8,062 nucleotides of DNA, taken from Fidelibacterota bacterium. Lineage in GTDB: Bacteria; Fidelibacterota; UBA8477; JABMPR01. The DNA lies in assembly GCA_030596225.1 (NCBI GenBank), contig JAUVKO010000086.1:1-8062 (forward strand), written 5' to 3'. The position numbers and the translations under genes are program-made. The first letter of the stretch is position 1. Every line of letters starts with the position of its first letter. Below are positions 1-6,445 of this stretch, in pieces. Under the pieces are notes generated by a model. That model was not told where the DNA came from and made no database searches. It saw nothing but the letters and a program-made list of their open reading frames with translations.

Positions 1-30
1 TTACCGTTTTACTTCACTTAATATTTTATC

Positions 31-46
31 CATAGCCATGGCTATG
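31..46. repeat. Perfect 16-bp palindrome
   Basis: CATAGCCATGGCTATG equals its own reverse complement over all 16 bases and has no spacer. The symmetry stops at the flanking bases (C on both sides). Perfect dyads of this size can be operator half-site pairs for a dimeric regulator, but it lies about 265 bases before the first gene start, which is far for direct control of that gene. It could equally regulate a gene to the left of the window or be chance. Confidence 0.45.
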
Positions 47-302
47 CAGAAAACATTAAGATCGTAAAAGCACTAAAATATTTTGAAGTTAATAGACACT
101 TTAGAACTGCAATTGGTATCAGACCTAAGCGCTCGCGCAACCTCACAGCCGTTCATTTTAGACAACAGCTAAGCAATATAAAGTCTTTTCCTAAATAGTT
201 TCTGGCGTTTAGGGCTTTCAAGAGGTTGGCATAGTTATTTGGGAAGAGACTTGAAAAGCACACTGGACATGAGCAACTTGAAAGCAGTAAACAAAACAAA
301 AT

Positions 303-306
303 GGAG
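303..306 (+). promoter_or_regulatory. Ribosome binding site of the Nudix gene
   Basis: GGAG lies five bases before the ATG at 312 and supports that start. The nearby ATG at 301 is in a different frame. Confidence 0.6.
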
Positions 307-311
307 CTTCA

Positions 312-770
312 ATGGAAATAACACGTCACTTTACCGCAACAACATTTGTTGTCTATCAAGAAAAAACCCTGTTGCATAAACACAGCAGTCTGAATATGTG
401 GCTACCACCAGGGGGTCATATTGATCGAGATGAGTTGCCTCATATTGCTGCAATTCGCGAAGTGAAAGAAGAAACCGGCCTGAAGATAAAGCTAGTTCAT
501 GATGTTCCCGCAATAATATCTGACAATTCCCAGGAAATTCCCCGCCCACAACACCTTCTTTTGGAAAACATCAATCCATTTCACCAACACATTGATATGA
601 TCTATTTTGCTAAAGCGAATTCCATTGAGGTCACACCCGGCGAAGGGGAAAGCCAGGAGCTACGCTGGTTTACAGCTGGTGATCTAGAGAAGGATGAGAT
701 AGAAAATGATATCCGACTCCTGGGTCAGGAAGCGATTGAACTAGTTAATAAAAAACAAATTACAGAATGA
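312..770 (+). CDS. Nudix hydrolase
   Basis: This 152-residue protein is a single-domain Nudix hydrolase, an Mg2+-dependent cytoplasmic enzyme class that cleaves a nucleoside diphosphate linked to another moiety. The Nudix box GX5EX7REUXEEXGU is complete: G35, E41, R49, E50, E53, E54, G56 and L57 are all in place, preceded by the usual WLPPGGH (30-36), which forms the strand and loop entering the catalytic helix. The E50/E53/E54 carboxylates are the expected metal ligands. Length is normal for a stand-alone Nudix protein. The sequence downstream of the box (PRPQHLLLENINPFHQHIDMIY) has the pattern of a substrate-side loop, but it does not name a substrate. The start is the ATG preceded by GGAG. 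It is followed after 92 bases by the MFS gene on the same strand, so cotranscription is possible but not shown. The family call is secure; the substrate is unknown. Confidence 0.93.
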   Translation: MEITRHFTATTFVVYQEKTLLHKHSSLNMWLPPGGHIDRDELPHIAAIREVKEETGLKIKLVHDVPAIISDNSQEIPRPQHLLLENINPFHQHIDMIYFAKANSIEVTPGEGESQELRWFTAGDLEKDEIENDIRLLGQEAIELVNKKQITE

Positions 771-862
771 GCTTAATAATCCACAGGTTCCACCAAGAAT
801 AAGGTTCACAACGAACTCAAGAACATCTAACCCTTAACAACGTCCCTATCTATCTTGCAAGC

Positions 863-2098
863 ATGAATCAGGATCACACTCAACACAACTTCAAGGCTTT
901 TGTGTGGCACGCTACCTGGCTGGCCTTTACTTCAACCTTTACAGAGATCAACACCGTCCTTCCGGGAATGATCCTAAAAGTTGGTGGCAACCAAATCCAT
1001 GTCGGTATTCTGACCGCGATAATGGTTGGGGTTCCCATGCTGACACAATTAATCTTTGCTGGATTCCTTACACCCAAACCACGTAAAAAACCATACCTTC
1101 TGCTTGGCATCTATCTTCGGGTAGCTGCCTTAAGTGGTGTAGCCTGGACACTGGCAAGCCTAACAAAGATTAACCCCAAAACAGTCATTTTTCTGGTTTA
1201 CGGATGGATGTTGATATTCACGACAAGTGGTGCTTTCGCCGGCGTTTCATATACCGATATACTGGGGAAAAGCATTGCAGGTGAAGTCAGAAAAAGGTTT
1301 TTTATTGTAAGGCAGTTTCTATCCAGCCTGGGAGTTTTAGCCTCTGCATTAATTACTCGTGAACTGTTAAAACGCTTCAACTATCCTCAAAATTATGAAA
1401 TTTTGTTTATGGCAGCAGCTATAGCACTATTTATGGCTGCTTTAGGATTTATTGTCCTTCGCGAAAAACCAATCGCCAATCGGTTTGAAAGCAGCTCCCT
1501 GCTGGATATTCTAAAATTTATCCCGGGCTACCTTAGAGAAGACGCCAATCTGAGAAACTACATTATCATGAACAACCTGACTGGTTTTGCCACGACGCTA
1601 TTGCCTTTTTATGTCGTGCTGGCCAGGGACACATATTCATTAGGGATGGCAGATATAGGTAACTTTTTACTGGTTCAAATATCGGGAATGATACTTTCCA
1701 CTTTTTTGTGGTCTCGTATCGTTAAAAAGTATGCATTCAAAGGGGTTCTTTTGCTGTGGATCCTCATTGGAGCCACCCTTCCTCTTTTAGCTCTGACCTT
1801 TTCTGCCTTTGCATCCCAATCTGTATTCATGGTGGTTTTCTTTTTAAGCGGAGCTGCTATGAGTGCTCGCAGAATAGCCCAGGAAGGCGTGCTAATTGAG
1901 ATATCAGAAAACGATAACCGCGCACTGTATTCCGGTATTAATGGTGCTTTTAATCTTACCATTGCTCTTTTCCCGCTATTATCCGGATTTGTGATCACTT
2001 GGGTCGGGTATACACCGGTTTTTGTCGTGGGTTCCCTGGCAATGCTCTCAGCTGTGATTTTTGTGCGCCGGCTTGATTGTGGACTTCACGAATCATGA
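863..2098 (+). CDS. Major facilitator superfamily (MFS) permease
   Basis: A 411-residue polytopic inner-membrane protein with about twelve hydrophobic segments, roughly at 14-36, 46-68, 77-98, 107-128, 148-165, 176-197, 233-252, 264-283, 291-312, 316-335, 356-380 and 383-403. The two six-helix halves are joined by a polar loop near residues 200-232 (EKPIANRFESSSLLDILKF), the classical MFS layout. The loop between helices 2 and 3 (PKPRKKPYLLLG) stands where motif A occurs but lacks the canonical GxxxDRxGRR form. The loop between helices 4 and 5 (YTDILGKSIAGEVRKRFF) recalls the D-x-lgk-ip-xxxRgRfF signature of a divergent group of uncharacterised bacterial MFS proteins. Substrate and direction of transport cannot be read from the sequence. 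No strong Shine-Dalgarno site precedes the ATG, though the N-terminus has a plausible length. Its stop overlaps the recO start in ATGA. Confidence 0.87.
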   Translation: MNQDHTQHNFKAFVWHATWLAFTSTFTEINTVLPGMILKVGGNQIHVGILTAIMVGVPMLTQLIFAGFLTPKPRKKPYLLLGIYLRVAALSGVAWTLASLTKINPKTVIFLVYGWMLIFTTSGAFAGVSYTDILGKSIAGEVRKRFFIVRQFLSSLGVLASALITRELLKRFNYPQNYEILFMAAAIALFMAALGFIVLREKPIANRFESSSLLDILKFIPGYLREDANLRNYIIMNNLTGFATTLLPFYVVLARDTYSLGMADIGNFLLVQISGMILSTFLWSRIVKKYAFKGVLLLWILIGATLPLLALTFSAFASQSVFMVVFFLSGAAMSARRIAQEGVLIEISENDNRALYSGINGAFNLTIALFPLLSGFVITWVGYTPVFVVGSLAMLSAVIFVRRLDCGLHES

Positions 2099-2850
2099 TT
2101 GAAAAAGCAGAAGCCATTGTTCTTAAAACCCTGAACTATGGTGACACCAGTAAGATCATCACGCTCTATTCGAAAGAATCCGGTAGATTAAAACTAATCG
2201 CTAAAGGGGTTAGATCACCAAAAAGTAAAGCCCGTGGGCTTTTTCAGCCCACCAGACATCTTCAGGTTATTTACTACAGCAAGCCCGGTGCCGGGTTGCA
2301 AATATTCAAAGCCGGAGAGTTGATAAACGGATTCTTTGGGTTGGGAAATGATTTTGACCGCCTGACATTAGCTCAGGTTATTGTAGAACTTTTGGACAGA
2401 TCCGTAGAAGATGAAGCACCCCATCCAGAATTGTTCCAATTACTGACAACCACATTATCCCGTCTTGCTGACCCGGGCATAACAGCTGCGGAAACATATT
2501 GGTTTTTCCACCTGCATTTATTAAGAGAATTAGGCTTTCGCCCTCACGTAGAACACTGTTCATTATGCAGAAACCCACTTAACGATGGCGGTTCACAGGG
2601 GATAAGTAGTTCGCATCTAGAATGTGTGAACTGTCATCAATCGGGACAGGATTCAATCTTTGTCTCGGGGACGGTCTTACAGGTGATCCAGACTATTTTA
2701 GCTTCACGCGGGGGAAGGTGTGAAAACCTGGAACTCTCTGTCAAGGAAAGGCGATCTCTTTGGGCTTTTCTTTGGCGCTATACTTTTTACCATATTGAAT
2801 CCACCAGGGGAATGCGTTCGTTAAAGGTTCTGCGACAACTTTACGGATAA
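2095..2850 (+). CDS. recO: DNA repair protein RecO
   Basis: RecO mediates loading of RecA onto SSB-coated single-stranded DNA with RecR (and RecF) and anneals complementary strands; it is cytoplasmic. The 251-residue product has the family's typical length. The N-terminal OB-fold begins with the diagnostic MIEKAEAIVLKTLNYGDTSK, followed by LYSKESGRLKLIAKGVRSPK, the usual basic DNA-binding strand region. The C-terminal helical domain carries a four-cysteine zinc site, CxxC at 155-158 and CxxC at 177-180, present in many but not all RecO proteins. I chose the ATG at 2095 because it gives the canonical N-terminus; an upstream in-frame codon at 2077 would add six residues that overlap the MFS gene and do not fit the family. 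The start overlaps the MFS stop as ATGA, which suggests translational coupling. The gene ends before a convergent minus-strand gene. Confidence 0.94.
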   Translation: MIEKAEAIVLKTLNYGDTSKIITLYSKESGRLKLIAKGVRSPKSKARGLFQPTRHLQVIYYSKPGAGLQIFKAGELINGFFGLGNDFDRLTLAQVIVELLDRSVEDEAPHPELFQLLTTTLSRLADPGITAAETYWFFHLHLLRELGFRPHVEHCSLCRNPLNDGGSQGISSSHLECVNCHQSGQDSIFVSGTVLQVIQTILASRGGRCENLELSVKERRSLWAFLWRYTFYHIESTRGMRSLKVLRQLYG

Positions 2851-2855
2851 ATCTT

Positions 2856-2881
2856 TCCCTCGTCATCCCGGAGTCGAGGGA
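2856..2881 (+). repeat. Hairpin just after recO
   Basis: TCCCTCG (2856-2862) and CGAGGGA (2875-2881) are perfect 7-bp inverted arms around a 12-base loop, six bases after the recO stop. No T-run follows on the plus strand, so this is not a canonical intrinsic terminator. It could still protect the mRNA 3' end. The loop reads TCATCCCGGAGT, and CGTCATCCCGG-type words are common in dispersed palindromic repeats of some bacteria, so it may be a repeat remnant instead. Confidence 0.4.
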
Positions 2882-2976
2882 CAAACTTAACAGAAACAAC
2901 CTTTCTATTGATCAGGTTAAATCATTCGCCATACCAACCATTAGACAATCTTATAAACAGTACAACGATATTGAGA

Positions 2977-3006
2977 CTTTTCAGGTAAAAAGATTACTCT
3001 GAAAAG
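2977..3006. repeat. Inverted repeat between convergent genes
   Basis: CTTTTCAG (2977-2984) and CTGAAAAG (2999-3006) are perfect 8-bp arms with a 14-base AT-rich spacer. It sits between the 3' ends of recO and the convergent AI-2E-family gene, where a bidirectional transcription end would be expected. The stem is AT-rich and neither strand has a clear T-run directly after it, so terminator function is only a possibility. Confidence 0.3.
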
Positions 3007-3081
3007 AATTAAAGTATTATCTCTCTACTCCGCTCGTGATGACGATCATTTGTTTTTTTGGGCGAAAAGAGGCTTGGAGTA

Positions 3082-4158
3082 CTATTTTTTTATCTGGGTG
3101 GTGCCACCAAGCATGGTGGATAACCATTGAGTTTCCTCAAAGCTGGACAAAGCAATTTTCATGGTCATGGTTAAAGGAACAGATAAAATCATTCCAACCG
3201 GTCCTAAAACCCAACCCCAGAACAAGAGTGAAAGAAAAACAATCAGGGTTGAGAGTCCCAAGCCCTTACCCATCAAGCGCGGCTCTAAAAAATTACCAAT
3301 GGACATGTTTACCACCAGATAGCCAAGGGCAACAGCAATAGCTGTCCAGGGTCCGAGTTGGATCAACGCCAAAAGCACTGGTGGTATGGCAGCCATAACG
3401 GAACCTATATTTGGAATATAGTTAAACATAAAGGTTACCAAGCCCCAGAGCAGGGCATAATCCACACCCCAGATCGTAAGCCAAACGCTAACAATTACAC
3501 CAGTTCCCAGGCTGGTCCAGGTTTTAATTACAATATAGCGATTTATGTTTTCCAGAAAGGAATTATAACGTTCCATTTGTGGTGAATCAGGCGCAATGGC
3601 GGACTCCATCTTTTGTCTAAAGGTCGATGCCTCCAATAACATAAAGACAACAACCAAAAGAATCAGGAAGGTATCCCCGAGCAAGTTACCTATCCCCGTT
3701 AATATTCGGGAAGTTAGACGCATGGCGGCACCGGGATCAATTAGCTCCATAAAAGTTTGGTCTACAATTTTGAGACCTTTAGACTCAAAAAATGACAAGA
3801 GTTCAGCTGTTTTTGTCCTTAAGACCTCTTGGTAAGCTGGCAAAGAACTAGAAAAGTCTGTTAAAGAAGAGCCCACTAAAACAACCATGAGAAAGCCAAT
3901 CATAATGATAAACAGAACAATAAATAGAATAGCTGCCCAGGTTGGGATGCCTTTGCTGCGCTGCCAGTTTAACAGTGGAGTAACAATAATGGCGATAAAG
4001 ATGGAAAGCAGCAATGGCACTAAAATATCTTGAGCAGCCCGCATACCGGCAATTGCCACCACAAAAGCAGCTAGGCTCACGAGCAGGAGCTGAGCGCGAT
4101 TAAACCCGGTAGCGGAAATTATTGGTTCGATTTGCTTTTCTTTTTGCTGTGAATTCAT
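3082..4158 (-). CDS. AI-2E/PerM-family transporter
   Basis: Integral inner-membrane protein of the AI-2E transporter (PerM, TC 2.A.86) family; members include E. coli TqsA, proposed to export the quorum signal AI-2, and others linked to Na+/H+ exchange. From the ATG at 4158 it has 358 residues, the usual length. It has two N-terminal hydrophobic stretches (about 24-62), a third near 73-98, a long soluble segment (about 100-150), and a hydrophobic C-terminal half. Family landmarks there are NYIPNIGS (246-253), NFLEPRLMG (289-297) and GWVLGPVG (315-322). The frame could begin at TTG 4170, adding four residues; I prefer the ATG, although neither start has a well-spaced Shine-Dalgarno. The upstream neighbour on the same strand is another membrane protein, 171 bases away. 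Substrate is not deducible: many family members are not AI-2 transporters, and no luxS or lsr gene is present here. Confidence 0.88.
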   Translation of the reverse strand: MNSQQKEKQIEPIISATGFNRAQLLLVSLAAFVVAIAGMRAAQDILVPLLLSIFIAIIVTPLLNWQRSKGIPTWAAILFIVLFIIMIGFLMVVLVGSSLTDFSSSLPAYQEVLRTKTAELLSFFESKGLKIVDQTFMELIDPGAAMRLTSRILTGIGNLLGDTFLILLVVVFMLLEASTFRQKMESAIAPDSPQMERYNSFLENINRYIVIKTWTSLGTGVIVSVWLTIWGVDYALLWGLVTFMFNYIPNIGSVMAAIPPVLLALIQLGPWTAIAVALGYLVVNMSIGNFLEPRLMGKGLGLSTLIVFLSLLFWGWVLGPVGMILSVPLTMTMKIALSSFEETQWLSTMLGGTTQIKK

Positions 4159-4321
4159 CCTAGCTGTCAAGTTAGTTAGGTTTTTTAAAATGAAAGAAAG
4201 TTTTGGCAGATTTCCAAGAATTCATGATTTATGATAACAACCAGAAAAACCATAGCATGTTACGATTACAAAAGAAAAAAGTAAAAAATATATTACAGAA
4301 ATAAAAGCCTGCCCCCAGACC

Positions 4322-4344
4322 AGAAGACATTAAGCCCGTCTTCT
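4322..4344 (-). terminator. Possible hairpin at the end of the duplicated membrane protein gene
   Basis: AGAAGAC (4322-4328) and GTCTTCT (4338-4344) are perfect 7-bp arms around a 9-base loop, and the TAA stop of the minus-strand gene (4332-4330) lies at the loop edge. Read on the minus strand, a T-rich stretch appears only about 20 bases or more later (around 4310 to 4275), so this is not a textbook intrinsic terminator. It may instead affect mRNA stability or the transition to the downstream AI-2E-family gene. Confidence 0.25.
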
Positions 4345-5169
4345 AATGATCCGGTAAGTTAAAAATGCCGAAAAAGCAGAAAGAATCATTGCTATAAGGG
4401 TTCCTGAAAAGAGTCCAAGATACTGATAGCCAAAATGAACCGTAAATGAGTAAACCCCCACATTAACCACAGCGCTAAACATAAGGGTTTTGGCAACAGC
4501 CCGGGAAAACTCAGCGCCTCCTGTTCGATAGGTGATATATAGTGTGGACATAAAGATCACCGGAAAATTTGAGAAGATGCCGCCAACAACCGGGCCAGCG
4601 AGACGAGAGATAAGAACGGCCATAGAAATTATAAAACCGCTAACAATACCCCGGGTAAATATTTGCCGGGAGGTGTAGGGCACACGAACCCCTCCTTTGT
4701 GGCCAATGATCATGATGTTTTCAGTAACAAACACGCAAAACCCCAGAGCAGAAATCCAAACCACAATGGATATCCAAAATCCTTCGATACCAAAGAGTAT
4801 GATTAGATAGATAATGAAGAACCAAAACAGCAGAGCACTCAAAAGAGCTTTAATCAATCCGCGATGCACCAATGCCAGATAGACAAGAATAAAAAAACCA
4901 TTCACTCCCATGACCAAAGGGATCATAACAGCAGCTCTTGAAGCATCAGTGGCGGATTGAGATAAGCCGATAAAAAGCAGGGCGATCACGATGGTGGAAG
5001 GTAGCCCACCAATAAAACCACCAATCTTGCTGCCATACTTCTCAGCAATTACTGTAATTGTTGTGATCCAGATCGAACCAACAAGAAAACTCAAGGCAAG
5101 TTTGATCAGAAAGGATTGATCCAGGACTATCATGGGCAACAGATTAAAACCTGTTTTCAGTGAAGCCAA
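4330..5169 (-). CDS. Internally duplicated multi-pass membrane protein, possibly GlpM/DUF3147-like
   Basis: A 279-residue, very hydrophobic protein with about eight to nine predicted membrane segments and almost no soluble domain. Its two halves look like copies of one unit, roughly residues 21-125 and 171-275. GGFIGGLP (50-57) matches GGIFSNFP (196-203), each followed by a hydrophobic helix, then SRA (77-79 against 222-224) and another helix, at a constant offset of about 145 residues. The GG-x5-P loop and four-helix unit recall the small GlpM/DUF3147 inner-membrane proteins of about 110 residues, but I assign this only from pattern memory. A basic linker (GHKGGVRVPYTSRQ, 156-169) joins the halves. 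The frame opens at TTG 5169; the ATG at 5133 (MIVLDQSF) would remove 12 residues and also leaves the first helix intact, and neither has a good ribosome site. Function is unknown; a transport role is inference from architecture. Confidence 0.75.
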   Translation of the reverse strand: MASLKTGFNLLPMIVLDQSFLIKLALSFLVGSIWITTITVIAEKYGSKIGGFIGGLPSTIVIALLFIGLSQSATDASRAAVMIPLVMGVNGFFILVYLALVHRGLIKALLSALLFWFFIIYLIILFGIEGFWISIVVWISALGFCVFVTENIMIIGHKGGVRVPYTSRQIFTRGIVSGFIISMAVLISRLAGPVVGGIFSNFPVIFMSTLYITYRTGGAEFSRAVAKTLMFSAVVNVGVYSFTVHFGYQYLGLFSGTLIAMILSAFSAFLTYRIIRRRA

Positions 5170-5428
5170 ACATGTTTTGTGTTTAAGTCTGGTTTTTTTA
5201 AGGGATAAGGATTCAGGGATAGATGTAAGGCTGGCCTAGAGCTTTTCCAACTCCGTTTGAATAAAAGCTATTTGCTTTGCCAGGACTTATTTGCAAAGAT
5301 TGATGGCCTAGCACAATAGTTTGTGGAGAAAATTAAGCCCGAACTCTTGATCAAAACCGGAAATTTCGAGAGCCTCAATGCCCAATTTTCTCCTTCCCCA
5401 TTTCCTTTGATGCATTAATATCCACCCA
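5170..5428. promoter_or_regulatory. Divergent intergenic region between membrane protein and ABC permease genes
   Basis: These 259 bases separate a minus-strand gene from a plus-strand gene and so should hold both promoters. No strong sigma-70-type -35/-10 pair could be picked by eye for either direction. The part closest to the permease gene holds a 10-bp inverted repeat (separate entry) and, inside its spacer, the 8-bp palindrome TTGATCAA at 5348-5355 or within one base of it. No coding frame of credible length is present. Confidence 0.5.
5325..5393. repeat. 10-bp inverted repeat upstream of the DppB-type gene
   Basis: GGAGAAAATT (5325-5334) and AATTTTCTCC (5384-5393) are perfect inverted copies separated by 49 bases. 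The right copy ends 35 bases before the permease ATG, so the pair lies in the probable promoter or 5' untranslated region. It could be a looped operator or form a long-range RNA stem in which the left arm's GGAG is paired. No regulator gene is adjacent to suggest a partner. Confidence 0.45.
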
Positions 5429-6355
5429 ATGCTGCAGTATATCCTCAAACGCTTTGCCCAGCTAGTTCCTGTGATCTTTGGTATTATTCTACTGACCTTC
5501 ATTTTGATGTATATCGTTCCGGGAGACCCGGTTTTATCTATGGTGGGGGAACGCTATGACGAGGAAACCCTGGAACGTCTACGAGAACAATTTCATCTAA
5601 ATGACCCCCTGTGGAAACAATTTGGTCATTATCTGTGGGGCTTAGCTCATGGTGATCTAGGGGTTTCATTTGTTTCCCAGAAACCAGTTACCAGAATGAT
5701 CATGGAGCGTTTCCCCGCTACCATGTTATTAGCCGTGGGTGCGATGACGGTTTCTATTTTACTTGGAATATCAGTAGGTGTTATTTCTGCCATTAAGCCT
5801 CACTCCTGGCTGGATCACACGACCATGGGGATTGCGCTGCTGGGAATTTCAGCTCCAGTCTTCTGGGTTGGGCTTTTGTTGGTTATTGGAGCAAGGGCGG
5901 TTGGCTGGCCCTATCTCACAGGATATGGATGTTTACCATACTTGATATTGCCGGCGATAACACTGGGAACACGGAGTGCTGCATTTCTGGCTCGTGTAAC
6001 ACGAGCAAATATGCTGGAAGTTTTATCACAGGACTATGTTCGCACAGCAAAAGCCAAAGGTCTATCAAATTTTATTGTTGTAGTAAAACACGCCTTAAAG
6101 AACACACTTATTCCAGTGATTACTATTATAGGTGTCGATTTTGGCTCTTATTTATCGGGAGCGGTTCTCACAGAGTCGATCTTCAACTGGCCGGGAATTG
6201 GTCGTCTTGCGCTAAACGCCATTCTCAAACGTGATTTCCCGGTAATTCAGGGTGCCGTTCTGGTGACAGCGCTGATCTTTGTGACAGCTAACTTTGTGGT
6301 GGATATTCTGTATGGGGTTATTGATCCGCGCATCCGTGTCCAAAAGGATAAATGA
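5429..6355 (+). CDS. Peptide/nickel-type ABC transporter permease, DppB family
   Basis: A 308-residue inner-membrane permease of the binding-protein-dependent ABC family (BPD_transp_1; DppB/OppB/NikB/GsiC group). It starts with the hallmark first helix MLQYILKRFAQLVPVIFGII and the VPGDPV motif (30-35), then a periplasmic segment with LREQFHLNDPLW and GDLGVS (75-80). The core has five further hydrophobic segments. The cytoplasmic EAA loop, which docks the ATPase, is at about 207-229 (AKAKG, then KNTLIP), and FNWPGIGRL (252-260) and the DPRI C-terminus (299-302) are typical. Length is at the short end of the family and nothing essential appears missing. The ATG at 5429 gives the standard N-terminus even though no Shine-Dalgarno is visible. 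It pairs with the DppC-type permease 90 bases downstream. Substrate (peptide, nickel, glutathione, oligosaccharide) cannot be told from permeases alone. Confidence 0.92.
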   Translation: MLQYILKRFAQLVPVIFGIILLTFILMYIVPGDPVLSMVGERYDEETLERLREQFHLNDPLWKQFGHYLWGLAHGDLGVSFVSQKPVTRMIMERFPATMLLAVGAMTVSILLGISVGVISAIKPHSWLDHTTMGIALLGISAPVFWVGLLLVIGARAVGWPYLTGYGCLPYLILPAITLGTRSAAFLARVTRANMLEVLSQDYVRTAKAKGLSNFIVVVKHALKNTLIPVITIIGVDFGSYLSGAVLTESIFNWPGIGRLALNAILKRDFPVIQGAVLVTALIFVTANFVVDILYGVIDPRIRVQKDK

Positions 6356-6390
6356 TGGTTTGGTACAATAATAGTATTTACAGCACATTC

Positions 6391-6418
6391 GTTGAGACAC
6401 AATGCATTGCGTCTCTAC
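6391..6418. repeat. Near-perfect palindromic intergenic repeat
   Basis: Bases 6394-6415 form a 22-bp palindrome with 11-bp arms, GAGACACAATG and CATTGCGTCTC, and a single mismatched pair (6399 with 6410). After one further mismatch the symmetry continues at 6391-6392 with 6417-6418. It sits between the two ABC permease genes, before the ribosome site of the second. An open frame from TTG 6392 runs through it, but the encoded residues (RHNALRLYTISNLQ) do not look like a permease N-terminus. The form resembles dispersed GTAGAGACGCAA-type palindromes I recall from several bacterial genomes; that resemblance is not verified here. Confidence 0.65.
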
Positions 6419-6434
6419 ACTATATCAAATCTCC

Positions 6435-6440
6435 AAAGGA
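6435..6440 (+). promoter_or_regulatory. Ribosome binding site deciding the DppC-type start
   Basis: AAAGGA lies five bases before the ATG at 6446. It also includes the A of the in-frame ATG at 6440, so it can only serve 6446. This favours 6446 over the in-frame TTG at 6392 and ATG at 6440. Confidence 0.65.
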
Positions 6441-6445
6441 TGCGC

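Larger units (their letters stand above)
1..311. other. Intergenic region without a convincing gene
   Basis: No reading frame of credible length or composition is seen on either strand in this 311-base leader. The minus strand has a tiny frame that ends in TAA at bases 3-1 and could start at the ATG at 39 or 33, giving only about ten codons; I do not call it a gene. The stretch is AT-rich and contains one perfect 16-bp palindrome (separate entry). It presumably carries the promoter of the Nudix gene, but no clean -35/-10 pair stands out. Confidence 0.6.

Noticed and set aside
1..39. Tiny minus-strand frame ending in TAA at the window edge (MDKILSEVKR or slightly longer)
   Set aside because: Only about ten codons from the likely starts, with an in-frame stop shortly upstream and no ribosome site or family resemblance.
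3036..3835. Plus-strand open frames across the AI-2E-family gene
   Set aside because: They are antisense shadows; the minus-strand frame carries all the family motifs.
3082..4158. Quorum-sensing system based on the AI-2E family name
   Set aside because: The family name is historical; many members do not move AI-2, and no luxS, lsr or receptor gene is in the window.
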